A stretch of DNA of 60,579 nucleotides from Streptomyces smaragdinus (GTDB lineage: Bacteria; Actinomycetota; Actinomycetes; Streptomycetales; Streptomycetaceae). The position numbers and the translations under genes were made by a program. Within the stretch, counting starts at the first letter, position 1; every line of letters starts with the position of its first letter. The DNA lies in NCBI RefSeq assembly GCF_009604385.1, contig NZ_WEGJ01000042.1, positions 1 to 60,579 of the forward strand, in the 5' to 3' direction. The notes under the pieces are model-generated. The model made no database searches. It was not told the DNA's origin and saw only the letters and a list, made by a program, of their open reading frames with translations. Below, one piece after another: positions 1 through 8,874 of this stretch.

Positions 1-159
1 CTACGTGCGGACGCCGGACGGCACCTGAATCGGGCGCCGCCACCTCGGCAGGAATGCGGATGTGGCTACGCCTGTTGCAGCGGGACATGCGCCCCGACCC
101 CAAGCCGCCCGGCGGCATCCACCCCCGTATGACAACCGAGTACACCAAGGAGTACGGCC

Positions 160-1068
160 ATGGCCGTCGTCACGATGCGGGAGCTGCTGGAGAGCGGCGT
201 CCACTTCGGGCACCAGACCCGGCGCTGGAACCCGAAGATGAAGCGATTCATCTTCACCGAGCGCAACGGCATCTACATCATCGACCTGCTGCAGTCGCTG
301 TCGTACATCGACCGCGCCTACGAGTTCGTGAAGGAGACCGTCGCCCACGGCGGTTCCATCATGTTCGTCGGTACGAAGAAGCAGGCGCAGGAGGCCATCG
401 CCGAGCAGGCCACCCGCGTCGGCATGCCCTACGTGAACCAGCGCTGGCTGGGCGGCATGCTCACCAACTTCTCCACCGTCTACAAGCGTCTGCAGCGCCT
501 CAAGGAGCTCGAGCAGATCGACTTCGAGGACGTGGCCGCCTCCGGCCTCACCAAGAAGGAGCTGCTGGTCCTCTCCCGCGAGAAGGCCAAGCTGGAGAAG
601 ACCCTCGGCGGTATCCGCGACATGCAGAAGGTGCCCAGTGCCGTCTGGATCGTGGACACCAAGAAGGAGCACATCGCCGTCGGCGAGGCGCGCAAGCTGC
701 GCATCCCCGTCGTCGCGATCCTCGACACCAACTGCGACCCCGACGAGGTCGACTACAAGATCCCGGGCAACGACGACGCGATCCGCTCCGTCACGCTGCT
801 CACCCGCGTGATCGCCGACGCCGTCGCCGAGGGCCTCATCGCCCGCTCCGGCCAGGCGCAGGGCGACGTGAAGGCCGAGAAGGGCGCCGGCGAGCCCCTG
901 GCCGAGTGGGAGCGCGACCTGCTCGAGGGCGAGAAGGCCAAGGCCGACGAGGCCGCCGAGGCCCCCGCCGCCGAGGCTCCGGCCGCGGCCGAGGCCCCCG
1001 CCGCGGAGGCCGCCGAGGCCCCGGCCGCGGAGAGCACCGAGGCCAAGGCCGAGGGCGAGCAGGCCTGA
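160..1068 (+). CDS. rpsB: 30S ribosomal protein S2
   Basis: Small-subunit ribosomal protein S2, needed to bind S1-like proteins and mRNA on the 30S back side. The 302-residue product has the S2 opening MRELLESGVHFGHQTRRWNP and the conserved WLGGMLTNF segment near residue 92. It is about 60 residues longer than the E. coli protein because of an Ala/Glu/Pro-rich C-terminal tail (from about residue 255) built from APAAEAPAAAEAP-type repeats, as is common in actinobacteria. The ATG has a strong AAGGAG ribosome site at 148-153. It is followed by tsf, the usual order, across a spacer holding a hairpin. Confidence 0.98.
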   Translation: MAVVTMRELLESGVHFGHQTRRWNPKMKRFIFTERNGIYIIDLLQSLSYIDRAYEFVKETVAHGGSIMFVGTKKQAQEAIAEQATRVGMPYVNQRWLGGMLTNFSTVYKRLQRLKELEQIDFEDVAASGLTKKELLVLSREKAKLEKTLGGIRDMQKVPSAVWIVDTKKEHIAVGEARKLRIPVVAILDTNCDPDEVDYKIPGNDDAIRSVTLLTRVIADAVAEGLIARSGQAQGDVKAEKGAGEPLAEWERDLLEGEKAKADEAAEAPAAEAPAAAEAPAAEAAEAPAAESTEAKAEGEQA

Positions 1069-1093
1069 CCCAGGCCCCCGGAACACGGCGCGC

Positions 1094-1124
1094 GACGGCG
1101 GGGGAGTGATTGGCCCCCGCCGTC
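1094..1124 (+). terminator. Hairpin in rpsB-tsf spacer (attenuator or terminator)
   Basis: A perfect 11-bp inverted repeat (GACGGCGGGGG at 1094-1104 with its complement at 1114-1124) encloses a 9-base loop. There is no T-run after it. Its place between rpsB and tsf suggests partial termination or mRNA processing that sets the S2 to EF-Ts ratio; that role is inferred. Confidence 0.6.
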
Positions 1125-1174
1125 CGCCGCGTTGATCCCCGTAGATCCGACTTCCGAGAGAGAAATCCAAGATC

Positions 1175-2011
1175 ATGGCGAACTTCACCGCCGCCGACGT
1201 CAAGAAGCTCCGTGAGCTCACGGGCGCCGGCATGATGGACTGCAAGAAGGCGCTGGACGAGGCCGATGGCGACGTCGAGAAGGCCGTCGAGCTGCTCCGC
1301 GTCAAGGGCCAGAAGGGCGTCGCCAAGCGCGAGGGCCGCGACGCGTCGAACGGCGCCGTCGTCTCCCTCATCGCCGACGACAACACCTCCGGTGTGCTGG
1401 TCGAGCTGAAGTGCGAGACCGACTTCGTCGCCAAGGGCGACAAGTTCGTCGGCCTCGCCGAGGCCCTGGCCGCGCACGTCGCCAAGACCTCCCCGGCCGA
1501 CCTCGAGGCGCTGCTCGCGTCCGAGATCGAGCCCGGCAAGACCGTGCAGGCCTACGTCGACGAGGCCAACGCCACCCTCGGCGAGAAGATCGTCCTGGAC
1601 CGCTTCGCGCAGTTCACCGAGGGCTACGTGGCCGCGTACATGCACCGCACCATGCCGGACCTGCCCCCGCAGGTCGGCGTCCTGGTCCAGCTGGACAAGG
1701 AGAACGCCGAGGTCGCCCGGTTCGTCGCGCAGCACATCGCCGCCTTCTCGCCGAAGTACCTGAGCCGCGAGGACGTCCCGGCGGAGACCGTCGAGAACGA
1801 GCGTCGCGTCGCCGAGGCCACCTCCCGCGAGGAGGGCAAGCCGGAGGCCGCGCTGCCCCGTATCGTCGAGGGCCGCGTCAACGGCTTCTTCAAGGAGAAC
1901 GTGGTGCTCGAGCAGCCGTTCGCCCACGACCCCAAGAAGACCGTCCAGAAGGTGCTGGACGAGGCCGGTCTGAAGCTGCAGCGCTTCGCCCGCATCCGCG
2001 TCGGCGCCTGA
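1175..2011 (+). CDS. tsf: Translation elongation factor Ts
   Basis: EF-Ts, the cytoplasmic nucleotide exchange factor that releases GDP from EF-Tu. The 278-residue product carries an N-terminal UBA-like domain with the signature ELTGAGMMDCKKAL (about residues 13-26), followed by the dimerisation core with a TDFVA-type motif (CETDFVAKGDKF near residue 83). Length is normal for actinobacteria. It follows rpsB and precedes pyrH in the same direction, the widely conserved order. Confidence 0.98.
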   Translation: MANFTAADVKKLRELTGAGMMDCKKALDEADGDVEKAVELLRVKGQKGVAKREGRDASNGAVVSLIADDNTSGVLVELKCETDFVAKGDKFVGLAEALAAHVAKTSPADLEALLASEIEPGKTVQAYVDEANATLGEKIVLDRFAQFTEGYVAAYMHRTMPDLPPQVGVLVQLDKENAEVARFVAQHIAAFSPKYLSREDVPAETVENERRVAEATSREEGKPEAALPRIVEGRVNGFFKENVVLEQPFAHDPKKTVQKVLDEAGLKLQRFARIRVGA

Positions 2012-2120
2012 CGTACCTGCGCGCGGCCGCCCGTCCCGATAGGGTCGGGTCGGGGGCGGCGGTCCCGTGCGGACCGCGCCTCGCCCCGGCCGCAGACGGT
2101 GCGACGACCGAATGACGAGG

Positions 2121-2167
2121 AGGCCATTGCCGTACAGGGTGTCCGACGAGGACCCCGGCAATGGCCT
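2121..2167 (+). terminator. Long hairpin between tsf and pyrH
   Basis: A perfect 12-bp inverted repeat (AGGCCATTGCCG at 2121-2132, complement at 2156-2167) is extended by an inner GGG/CCC and TCC/GGA stem. It lies after tsf and ends about 16 bases before the pyrH ribosome site. It is a likely tsf terminator without a clear U-run; readthrough would feed pyrH. Confidence 0.65.
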
Positions 2168-2194
2168 TCTCGGTTTGTGCACGAGGAGACCTGG

Positions 2195-2956
2195 ATGAAT
2201 GACGGAGCGGATCACGCCAACCCCCTGGAGGACCGGCCGCGACGCTTCCTGCTGAAGCTGTCCGGCGAGGCTTTCTCCGGCGGTACGGGCCTCGGGGTGG
2301 ACCCCGACGTCGTGCACAAGATCGCCCGTGAGATCGCCGCCGTGGTCCGCGACGGCGCGGAGATCGCGGTGGTGATCGGCGGCGGCAACTTCTTCCGCGG
2401 CGCGGAGCTGCAGCAGCGCGGTATGGACCGGGCCCGTTCCGACTACATGGGCATGCTCGGCACCGTGATGAACTGCCTCGCCCTCCAGGACTTCCTGGAG
2501 AAGGAGGGCACCGACTCGCGCGTGCAGACCGCCATCACGATGGGCCAGGTCGCGGAGCCGTACATCCCGCTGCGTGCGGTACGGCACCTGCAGAAGGGCC
2601 GCGTCGTGATCTTCGGCGCCGGGATGGGCATGCCGTACTTCTCCACCGATACCACCGCCGCCCAGCGCGCGCTGGAGATCGACGCGGAGATGCTGCTGAT
2701 GGGCAAGAACGGGGTCGACGGCGTCTACGACGCGGACCCGCGCACCAATCCCGACGCGGTGAAGTACGACGCCCTCGAGTACAGCGAGGTCATCACCCGC
2801 GACCTCAAGGTGGCCGACGCCACCGCCATCACGCTGTGCCGGGACAACAAGCTGCCGATCCTCGTCTTCGAGCTGCTGGCGGAGGGCAATATCGCCCGCG
2901 CCGTGAAGGGTGAGAAGATCGGCACGCTGGTGAGCGACCACAGCGTACGGGACTGA
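2195..2956 (+). CDS. pyrH: UMP kinase
   Basis: Uridylate kinase, phosphorylating UMP to UDP with ATP in pyrimidine nucleotide synthesis. The 253-residue product belongs to the amino-acid-kinase fold, with the phosphate loop KLSGEAFSGG near residue 19 and the glycine motif GGGNFFRG near residue 60. I chose the ATG at 2195 because GAGGAG lies six bases upstream; the frame is open further upstream, but that part shows no family similarity and overlaps the hairpin. The next gene is frr. Confidence 0.96.
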   Translation: MNDGADHANPLEDRPRRFLLKLSGEAFSGGTGLGVDPDVVHKIAREIAAVVRDGAEIAVVIGGGNFFRGAELQQRGMDRARSDYMGMLGTVMNCLALQDFLEKEGTDSRVQTAITMGQVAEPYIPLRAVRHLQKGRVVIFGAGMGMPYFSTDTTAAQRALEIDAEMLLMGKNGVDGVYDADPRTNPDAVKYDALEYSEVITRDLKVADATAITLCRDNKLPILVFELLAEGNIARAVKGEKIGTLVSDHSVRD

Positions 2957-2965
2957 GTCCCGGGC

Positions 2966-2987
2966 GGAGGGGCACAGCTGCCCCTCC
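2966..2987 (+). terminator. Hairpin in pyrH-frr spacer
   Basis: A nine-base perfect stem (GGAGGGGCA, 2966-2974, pairing with 2979-2987) has a four-base loop, ten bases after the pyrH stop codon. It is a probable weak terminator or processing site. Confidence 0.5.
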
Positions 2988-3083
2988 ACGGGGGATGGAC
3001 AACTGCCTGCCGGTCGGACACCGTGCAGGGGAGACGCGTGCAGGAGCGGGGCCGGCCTCGCTCACTGACGAGACCAGGAGCCA

Positions 3084-3644
3084 ATGGTGATCGAAGAGAC
3101 CCTCCTCGAGGCCGAGGAGAAGATGGAGAAGGCCGTCGTGGTCGCGAAGGAGGACTTCGCCGCCATTCGCACCGGCCGTGCCCACCCGGCGATGTTCAAC
3201 AAGATCGTCGCGGACTACTACGGCGCCCCGACGCCCATCAACCAGCTGGCGTCGTTCGCGGTGCCCGAGCCGCGGATGGCCGTGGTGACCCCGTTCGACA
3301 AGAGCGCGCTGCGCAACATCGAGCAGGCGATCCGCGACTCCGACCTCGGGGTCAACCCGTCCAACGACGGCAGCATCATCCGGGTGGTGTTCCCGCAGCT
3401 GACGGAGGAGCGCCGCAAGGACTACATCAAGGTCGCCCGCGCCAAGGCCGAGGACTCCCGGGTGTCGATCCGCTCCGTGCGCCGCAAGGCCAAGGAGACC
3501 ATCGACAAGGCGATCAAGGACGGCGAGGTCGGCGAGGACGAGGGCCGCCGGGGCGAGAAGGAGCTCGACGACACCACGCACAAGTACGTGGCCCAGGTCG
3601 ACGAACTGCTCAAGCACAAGGAAGCGGAGCTGCTGGAGGTCTGA
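3084..3644 (+). CDS. frr: Ribosome recycling factor
   Basis: RRF acts with EF-G to split the post-termination ribosome. The 186-residue product matches the usual length of about 185. It has the expected N-terminal helix (ETLLEAEEKMEKAV), the RTGRAHPAMF segment, the PFDKSALRNIEQAI motif and the C-terminal three-helix bundle segment with RKDYIKVARAKAEDSRVSIR. The ATG is preceded by AGGAG. It sits between pyrH and cdsA as in most actinomycetes. Confidence 0.98.
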   Translation: MVIEETLLEAEEKMEKAVVVAKEDFAAIRTGRAHPAMFNKIVADYYGAPTPINQLASFAVPEPRMAVVTPFDKSALRNIEQAIRDSDLGVNPSNDGSIIRVVFPQLTEERRKDYIKVARAKAEDSRVSIRSVRRKAKETIDKAIKDGEVGEDEGRRGEKELDDTTHKYVAQVDELLKHKEAELLEV

Positions 3645-3746
3645 CGACACCGTCGTCGGACACGGTCCGCGCCGGCGGGGACGCCGGCGCCGGGCCCGTC
3701 CTCCCGCGAATCCACCGGACCAGCTACTTCGAGGGGCACCTCAGCA

Positions 3747-4766
3747 GTGAATGATTCCGTCTGGGGCGCCCCGGGAAGCGCCGGTCACCGGGGACAGAGT
3801 GACCGGGGACCCGCTTCGGCGGGTCCCGCGCCACGCGGCGCCGAACCGGCGCAGACTCGGCCCATGCCGATGGTGCCCGACTTTCCGCCGGACGACCCCG
3901 CGGGGGACGATGCCGTGACGCCCCCGCAGCCCGAGCCCAAGAAGCAGCGCGGCGGCCGTGACCTGGGCGCGGCCATAGGGGTCGGCCTCGGACTCGGCGC
4001 GGTGATCATCGCCGCGCTCTTCGTCTACAAGGTCGTCTTCGTGGGCGTGGTGGCCGCCGCCGTGGTCGCCGGCCTGTGGGAGCTCACGTCGCGGCTGCGC
4101 GAGCGCAAGGACGTCAACGCGCCGCTGGTGCCGCTCGCCGTCGGCGGCGTCGCCATGGTCGTCGTCGGGTACTGGCGCGGTGCCGAGGGCGCGTGGGTGG
4201 TCATGGCCCTGACGGCGCTTGCGGTGCTGGTGTGGCGGATGAACGATGTGCCGCAGGACTATCTGCGGGACGTCACGGCGGGCGTGTTCGCCGCGTTCTA
4301 CGTCCCCTTCCTCGCCACGTTCGTGGTGATGCTGCTCGCCGCCGACGGGGACGGACCGTGGCGGGTGCTCACGTTCCTGATCCTCACGGTCGTCAGCGAC
4401 ACCGGCGCGTACGCGGTGGGCTACAAGTTCGGCAAGCACAAGCTGGCCCCGCGCATCAGCCCCGGCAAGACCCGCGAGGGGCTGGCCGGCGCGGCGGGCT
4501 TCGCGATGGCCGCCGGCGCCCTGTGCATGCAGTTCATGATCGACGACGGACAGTGGTGGCAGGGCCTGCTGCTGGGCCTCGCGGTCGCCGCCAGCGCCAC
4601 CCTGGGCGACCTGAGCGAATCCATGATCAAACGCGATCTGGGCATCAAGGACATGGGCAGCCTGCTGCCGGGCCACGGCGGCATCATGGACCGCCTGGAC
4701 TCCCTGCTGCCGACGGCCCCGGTCGTCTGGCTGCTAATGGCGGTGTTCGTCGGCTCGGACATGTAG
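3747..4766 (+). CDS. cdsA: Phosphatidate cytidylyltransferase (CDP-diacylglycerol synthase)
   Basis: Membrane enzyme making CDP-diacylglycerol from phosphatidic acid and CTP, the branch point for phospholipids. The 339-residue protein begins with a soluble Pro/Gly-rich tail of about 75 residues, then about eight hydrophobic segments. The family signature KDMGSLLPGHGGIMDRLDS lies near the C-terminus, with the acidic residues used for metal binding (DLSES and MDRLDS). The long N-terminal tail is typical of streptomycete CdsA. It follows frr by about 100 bases. Confidence 0.96.
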   Translation: MNDSVWGAPGSAGHRGQSDRGPASAGPAPRGAEPAQTRPMPMVPDFPPDDPAGDDAVTPPQPEPKKQRGGRDLGAAIGVGLGLGAVIIAALFVYKVVFVGVVAAAVVAGLWELTSRLRERKDVNAPLVPLAVGGVAMVVVGYWRGAEGAWVVMALTALAVLVWRMNDVPQDYLRDVTAGVFAAFYVPFLATFVVMLLAADGDGPWRVLTFLILTVVSDTGAYAVGYKFGKHKLAPRISPGKTREGLAGAAGFAMAAGALCMQFMIDDGQWWQGLLLGLAVAASATLGDLSESMIKRDLGIKDMGSLLPGHGGIMDRLDSLLPTAPVVWLLMAVFVGSDM

Positions 4767-4808
4767 CCGATCAGGAGTTCCCGGCACCTGTGGGACACTG
4801 GTGAGGCT

Positions 4809-5915
4809 ATGCCCAAACCCGGAGAACTCACTTTCGTCGCCCCCCGCGCCGCCAAGAAGCCGCCGCGGCATCTCGCCGACCTCTCGCCCGCCGAGCGGAA
4901 AGAGGCCGTCGCCGCGCTGGGGGAGAAGCCGTTTCGTGCCAAGCAGCTGTCCCAGCACTACTTCGCGCGGTACACCACCGATCCCGCGGACTGGACGGAC
5001 ATCCCGGCCGCGCGGCGGGAGGGGCTGCGCGACGCGCTGGTCCCCGAGCTGATGAGCGTGGTGCGGCATCTGTCGTGCGACGACGACACGACGCGCAAGA
5101 CGCTGTGGCGGCTCTTCGACGGGACGCTCGTCGAGTCCGTGCTCATGCGGTATCCGGACCGCGTCACCATGTGCATCAGCTCACAGGCCGGCTGCGGGAT
5201 GAACTGCCCGTTCTGCGCGACGGGGCAGGCGGGGCTGACCCGTAACCTGTCGACCGCCGAGATCGTGCACCAGATCGTCGAGGGCATGCGTGCCCTGCGT
5301 GACGGCGAGGTGCCCGGCGGGCCCGCGCGGCTGTCGAACATCGTGTTCATGGGTATGGGCGAGCCGCTCGCCAACTACAACCGCGTGCTCGGCGCCATCC
5401 GCCGGCTCACCGACCCCGAGCCGGACGGCCTCGGGCTGTCGCAGCGCGGCATCACGGTGTCCACGGTGGGTCTCGTCCCGGCGATCAACCGGCTGGCCGA
5501 CGAGGGCCTCAAGTGCCGGCTCGCCGTCTCGCTGCACGCCCCCGACGACGAGCTGCGCGACGAACTGGTGCCCGTGAACACCCGGTGGAAGGTCCGCGAG
5601 GTGCTGGACGCCGCCTGGGGGTATGCGGAGCGGTCCGGGCGGCGGGTGTCGATCGAGTACGCCCTCATCCGGGACATCAACGACCAGGCGTGGCGCGCCG
5701 ACCTCCTCGGCCGGCTCCTCAAGGGCAACCGGGTGCACGTGAACCTGATCCCGCTGAACCCCACCCCGGGGTCGAAGTGGACGGCCTCCCGCCCCGAGGA
5801 CGAGCGCGCGTTCGTCGCGGCCCTAGAGGCGCACGGCGTGCCGGTCACCGTCCGCGACACCCGAGGTCAGGAGATCGAGGGCGCCTGCGGGCAGCTGGCG
5901 GCCGCCGAGCGGTGA
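4809..5915 (+). CDS. rlmN: 23S rRNA (adenine2503-C2)-methyltransferase, radical SAM
   Basis: RlmN methylates C2 of A2503 in 23S rRNA and A37 of some tRNAs. The 368-residue protein shows the radical-SAM cluster motif CxxxCxxC (C129, C133, C136, in CGMNCPFC), the GMGEP motif that binds SAM (FMGMGEPLANYN) and the C-terminal cysteine in EIEGACGQL (C360), which matches the methyl-carrying catalytic cysteine. The start has GGTGAGG just upstream. It is followed directly by the TPP riboswitch region. Confidence 0.96.
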   Translation: MPKPGELTFVAPRAAKKPPRHLADLSPAERKEAVAALGEKPFRAKQLSQHYFARYTTDPADWTDIPAARREGLRDALVPELMSVVRHLSCDDDTTRKTLWRLFDGTLVESVLMRYPDRVTMCISSQAGCGMNCPFCATGQAGLTRNLSTAEIVHQIVEGMRALRDGEVPGGPARLSNIVFMGMGEPLANYNRVLGAIRRLTDPEPDGLGLSQRGITVSTVGLVPAINRLADEGLKCRLAVSLHAPDDELRDELVPVNTRWKVREVLDAAWGYAERSGRRVSIEYALIRDINDQAWRADLLGRLLKGNRVHVNLIPLNPTPGSKWTASRPEDERAFVAALEAHGVPVTVRDTRGQEIEGACGQLAAAER

Positions 5916-5953
5916 TCCCCGCCGGGGTCGCTGCTATCGTTCATCGGAATAAC

Positions 5954-6044
5954 CGACAGGGGAGCGCTCGCAGCGCTGAGAGTGCGGCAACAGGGCCGCA
6001 GACCCTCGAACCTCGCCCAGGTAATTCTGGGTAGGAAGTTCGGA
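5954..6044 (+). promoter_or_regulatory. TPP riboswitch (THI element)
   Basis: The conserved THI-box parts are present in order. P1 arms are CCGA (5954-5957) and TCGG (6041-6044). P2 is AGGG (5959-5962) with CCCT (6004-6007). The CTGAGAG bulge is at about 5977-5983. A side hairpin is TGCGG/CCGCA (5984-6001). The pyrophosphate-sensor arm contains GGTAATTCTGGGTAGG. It lies 50 bases before the thiamine importer gene, so thiamine pyrophosphate probably shuts off expression at translation or transcription. Confidence 0.93.
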
Positions 6045-6094
6045 TCTTTCTCTCTTCGTGCTGTTTGCGGCTGCCCGCTCAGGAAAGCGGCACC

Positions 6095-7183
6095 ATGCAG
6101 CGAATGAACCACGGGCTCCGCCCGAGACGTACGGCCGTCACGGCCCTGGCCCTCGTCCTCGGCGCGGGCACGCTCGCCGCCTGCGGCGACGACACCGCCT
6201 CCTCCGGGGGCGGCGAATCGAAGACCGTCACCCTGCTCACCCACGACTCCTTCGCCGCCTCGGACGCGGTACTGAAGGAGTTCGAGGCGAAGAGCGGCTA
6301 CAAGGTCAAGGTCCTCAAGGGCAAGGACGCCGGCGCCACCGTCAACCAGGCGGTGCTGTCCAAGGACAACCCGCAGGGCGACGTCCTCTTCGGCATCGAC
6401 AACACCCTCCTGTCCCGCGGCCTGGACAACGGGATCTTCACCCCGTACGAGGCCACGGGCCTGGACACGATCCCCGGCGAGCTGCAGCTCGACAAGGACG
6501 AGCACCGGGTCACCCCCGTCGACTTCGGCGACATCTGCGTCAACTACGACCGCAAGTACTTCGCCGACAAGAAGCTGGACCCGCCGCAGACCTTCGCCGA
6601 CCTGGTGAAGCCCGCGTACAAGGACCTCCTGGTCACCGAGAACGCCGCGACGTCCTCCCCGGGCCTCGGCTTCCTCCTCGGCACCGCCGCCGCGTACGGC
6701 GACGACGGCTGGCAGGACTACTGGAAGCAGCTGAAGGACAACGGCGTCGAGGTCGTCGACGGCTGGGAGCAGGCGTACTACGAGCGCTTTTCCGGCGCCG
6801 GCAAGGGCGACAAGCCGCTGGTCGTGTCGTACGCCTCCAGCCCGCTGGCCGGGGTGCTGGACGTGAAGCCGCAGCCCGAGCAGGCGCCGACCGGGGTGTC
6901 CACCGGGACGTGCTTCCGGCAGATTGAGTTCGCCGGCGTGCTGAAGGGCGCGGACAACGAGAAGGGCGCGCAGGCGCTCGTCGACTTCATGATCGGCAAG
7001 ACGTTCCAGGAGGACATGCCGCTCAACATGTTCGTCTACCCGGCGAACCCTGACGCGGCGCTGCCGGAGCTGTTCACCAAGTACGGCGAGAAGATCGACG
7101 ACCCGAAGAGCCTCGACCCAGCGACCATCGACAAGAACCGGGAGCAGTGGATCAAGACGTGGACCTCGCTCGTCGTGAGGTGA
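6095..7183 (+). CDS. thiB: Thiamine ABC transporter substrate-binding lipoprotein
   Basis: Extracytoplasmic binding protein of a thiamine/TPP importer. The 362-residue product starts with basic residues, a hydrophobic stretch and a lipobox LAAC near residue 30, so it should be a membrane-anchored lipoprotein. The body matches TbpA/ThiB-type proteins (TLLTHDSFAASDAV, PVDFGDICVNYDRKYF). I chose the ATG at 6095 because AGGAAAG lies seven bases upstream. The TPP riboswitch in the leader and the permease and ATPase genes behind it, with overlapping codons, fix the function. Confidence 0.93.
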   Translation: MQRMNHGLRPRRTAVTALALVLGAGTLAACGDDTASSGGGESKTVTLLTHDSFAASDAVLKEFEAKSGYKVKVLKGKDAGATVNQAVLSKDNPQGDVLFGIDNTLLSRGLDNGIFTPYEATGLDTIPGELQLDKDEHRVTPVDFGDICVNYDRKYFADKKLDPPQTFADLVKPAYKDLLVTENAATSSPGLGFLLGTAAAYGDDGWQDYWKQLKDNGVEVVDGWEQAYYERFSGAGKGDKPLVVSYASSPLAGVLDVKPQPEQAPTGVSTGTCFRQIEFAGVLKGADNEKGAQALVDFMIGKTFQEDMPLNMFVYPANPDAALPELFTKYGEKIDDPKSLDPATIDKNREQWIKTWTSLVVR

Positions 7184-8874
7184 CCACCACCCAGGAGCCG
7201 CCCCGCCGGGACCCCCGCGAGTCCCGGCGGCGGTGGCCCCTGCGCGGGAGCGCGGTCCGGTTCGGGCTGATCGCCGTGCCGGCCGCGTTCTTCGCGGTGT
7301 TCTTCGCCTACCCCGTGGCGGCCATCGTGGCGCGCGGGCTGAAGGACGGCGGGCAGTGGCGGTTCGGCCGGTTCGGCGAGGTGCTGGGGGATCCCGGGAT
7401 CCGGGAGGTGCTGTGGTTCACGCTCTGGCAGGCGGCCGCGTCCACGGCGCTCACGCTGCTGATCGCGCTCCCCGGCGCGTATGTCTTCGCGCGCTTCGAC
7501 TTCCCCGGGAAGCAGCTGCTGCGGGCTGTCGTCACGGTGCCGTTCGTGCTGCCAACGGTGGTCGTCGGGTCGGCGTTCCTCGCGCTCCTCGGCCGCGGCG
7601 GGCTGCTGGACGAGGCGGTGGGTCTGCGGCTGGACACCACGGTGTGGGCGATCCTCCTGGCGCACGTCTTCTTCAACTACGCCGTCGTCGTACGGACCGT
7701 CGGCGGCCTGTGGGCCCAGCTCGACCCGCGTCAGGAGGAGGCCGCCCGGGTGCTCGGCGCCGGACGTCTCGCCGCCTTCCGGCGGGTGACCCTCCCGGCG
7801 CTCGCCCCGGCGGTCGCCGCGGCGGCGCTGATGGTGTTCCTCTTCACGTTCACCTCCTTCGGCGTCATCCAGATCCTCGGCGGCCCGTACTTCGCCACCC
7901 TCGAGGTCGAGATCTACCGGCAGACCGCCGACTTCCTCGACCTGCCGGCCGCCGCCGTGCTGTCCCTCGTGCAGTTCGCCGCCGTCGGCGGGGTGCTGGC
8001 GGTGCACGCCGCGACGGTGCGCCGGCGGGAGACGGCGCTGCGGCTCGTCGACCCCGAACGGACGTCCCGTCCGCCGCGCGGGGCGGGGGAGCGGGCGCTG
8101 CTCGCGGGGGTGCTCGTAGTCGTCGCGATTCTTCTCGTGCTCCCGCTGGCCGTCCTCGTCGAGCGTTCCTTCGCCACGCCGGAGGGATACGGCCTCGGTT
8201 TCTACGAGCGGCTGCGGAGCGCCGACGGCACCTTCGCCGTCCCGCCCCTGGAGGCCGTCGCCAACTCCCTGTCGTACGCGGCCGTCGCCACCGCGATCGC
8301 CCTGGTCGTGGGCGGTCTGGCGGCCGCGGCCGTGACCCGGCGGGCGGGGCGGCTGGTGCGCGGGTTCGACGCGCTGCTGATGCTGCCGCTGGGCACCTCC
8401 GCGGTGACCGTCGGCTTCGGGTTCGTCGTCGCGCTGGACGAGCCTCCGCTGGACCTGCGGTCGGCGTGGATCCTGGTGCCCCTCGCGCAGGCGCTGGTGG
8501 GGGTGCCGTTCGTCGTACGGACGATGCTTCCCGTACTGCGGGCGGTGGACGACCGGCTGCGCGAGGCGGCGGCCGTGCTGGGGGCGTCCCCCTGGCGGGT
8601 GTGGCGGGAGGTCGACTTCCCCCTCGTGCGGCGGGCACTGCTCGTCGCGGCGGGGTTCGCGTTCGCGGTGTCGCTGGGGGAGTTCGGCGCGACAGTGTTC
8701 ATCGCGCGCGCCGACAACCCGACGCTGCCGGTGGCCGTGGCCCGGCTGCTGGGGCGGGCGGGTGAGTACAACTACGGGCAGGCGATGGCGCTCAGCACGA
8801 TCCTCATGCTGGTGTGCGCCGTCGCGCTGCTCCTTCTGGAGCGCCTCAGGGGCGACGGATCGGGAGAGTTCTGA
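7180..8874 (+). CDS. thiP: Thiamine ABC transporter permease (two fused permease halves)
   Basis: Inner-membrane channel of the thiamine importer. The product of about 564 residues has roughly twelve transmembrane segments arranged as two permease domains, each with an EAA loop (EEAARVLGAGRLAAF near residue 185; REAAAVLGASPWRVW near residue 463), as in ThiP/FbpB-type fused permeases. I place the start at the GTG at 7180, which overlaps the thiB stop, implying translational coupling; GTG 7159 is an alternative. The stop codon overlaps the thiQ ATG. Confidence 0.92.
   Translation: MTTTQEPPRRDPRESRRRWPLRGSAVRFGLIAVPAAFFAVFFAYPVAAIVARGLKDGGQWRFGRFGEVLGDPGIREVLWFTLWQAAASTALTLLIALPGAYVFARFDFPGKQLLRAVVTVPFVLPTVVVGSAFLALLGRGGLLDEAVGLRLDTTVWAILLAHVFFNYAVVVRTVGGLWAQLDPRQEEAARVLGAGRLAAFRRVTLPALAPAVAAAALMVFLFTFTSFGVIQILGGPYFATLEVEIYRQTADFLDLPAAAVLSLVQFAAVGGVLAVHAATVRRRETALRLVDPERTSRPPRGAGERALLAGVLVVVAILLVLPLAVLVERSFATPEGYGLGFYERLRSADGTFAVPPLEAVANSLSYAAVATAIALVVGGLAAAAVTRRAGRLVRGFDALLMLPLGTSAVTVGFGFVVALDEPPLDLRSAWILVPLAQALVGVPFVVRTMLPVLRAVDDRLREAAAVLGASPWRVWREVDFPLVRRALLVAAGFAFAVSLGEFGATVFIARADNPTLPVAVARLLGRAGEYNYGQAMALSTILMLVCAVALLLLERLRGDGSGEF

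Noticed and set aside
1..1539. 512-codon open frame on the minus strand covering rpsB and part of tsf
   Set aside because: It is the antisense shadow of two certain genes, made possible by high GC. The product is low-complexity Gly/Leu/Val with no family motif.
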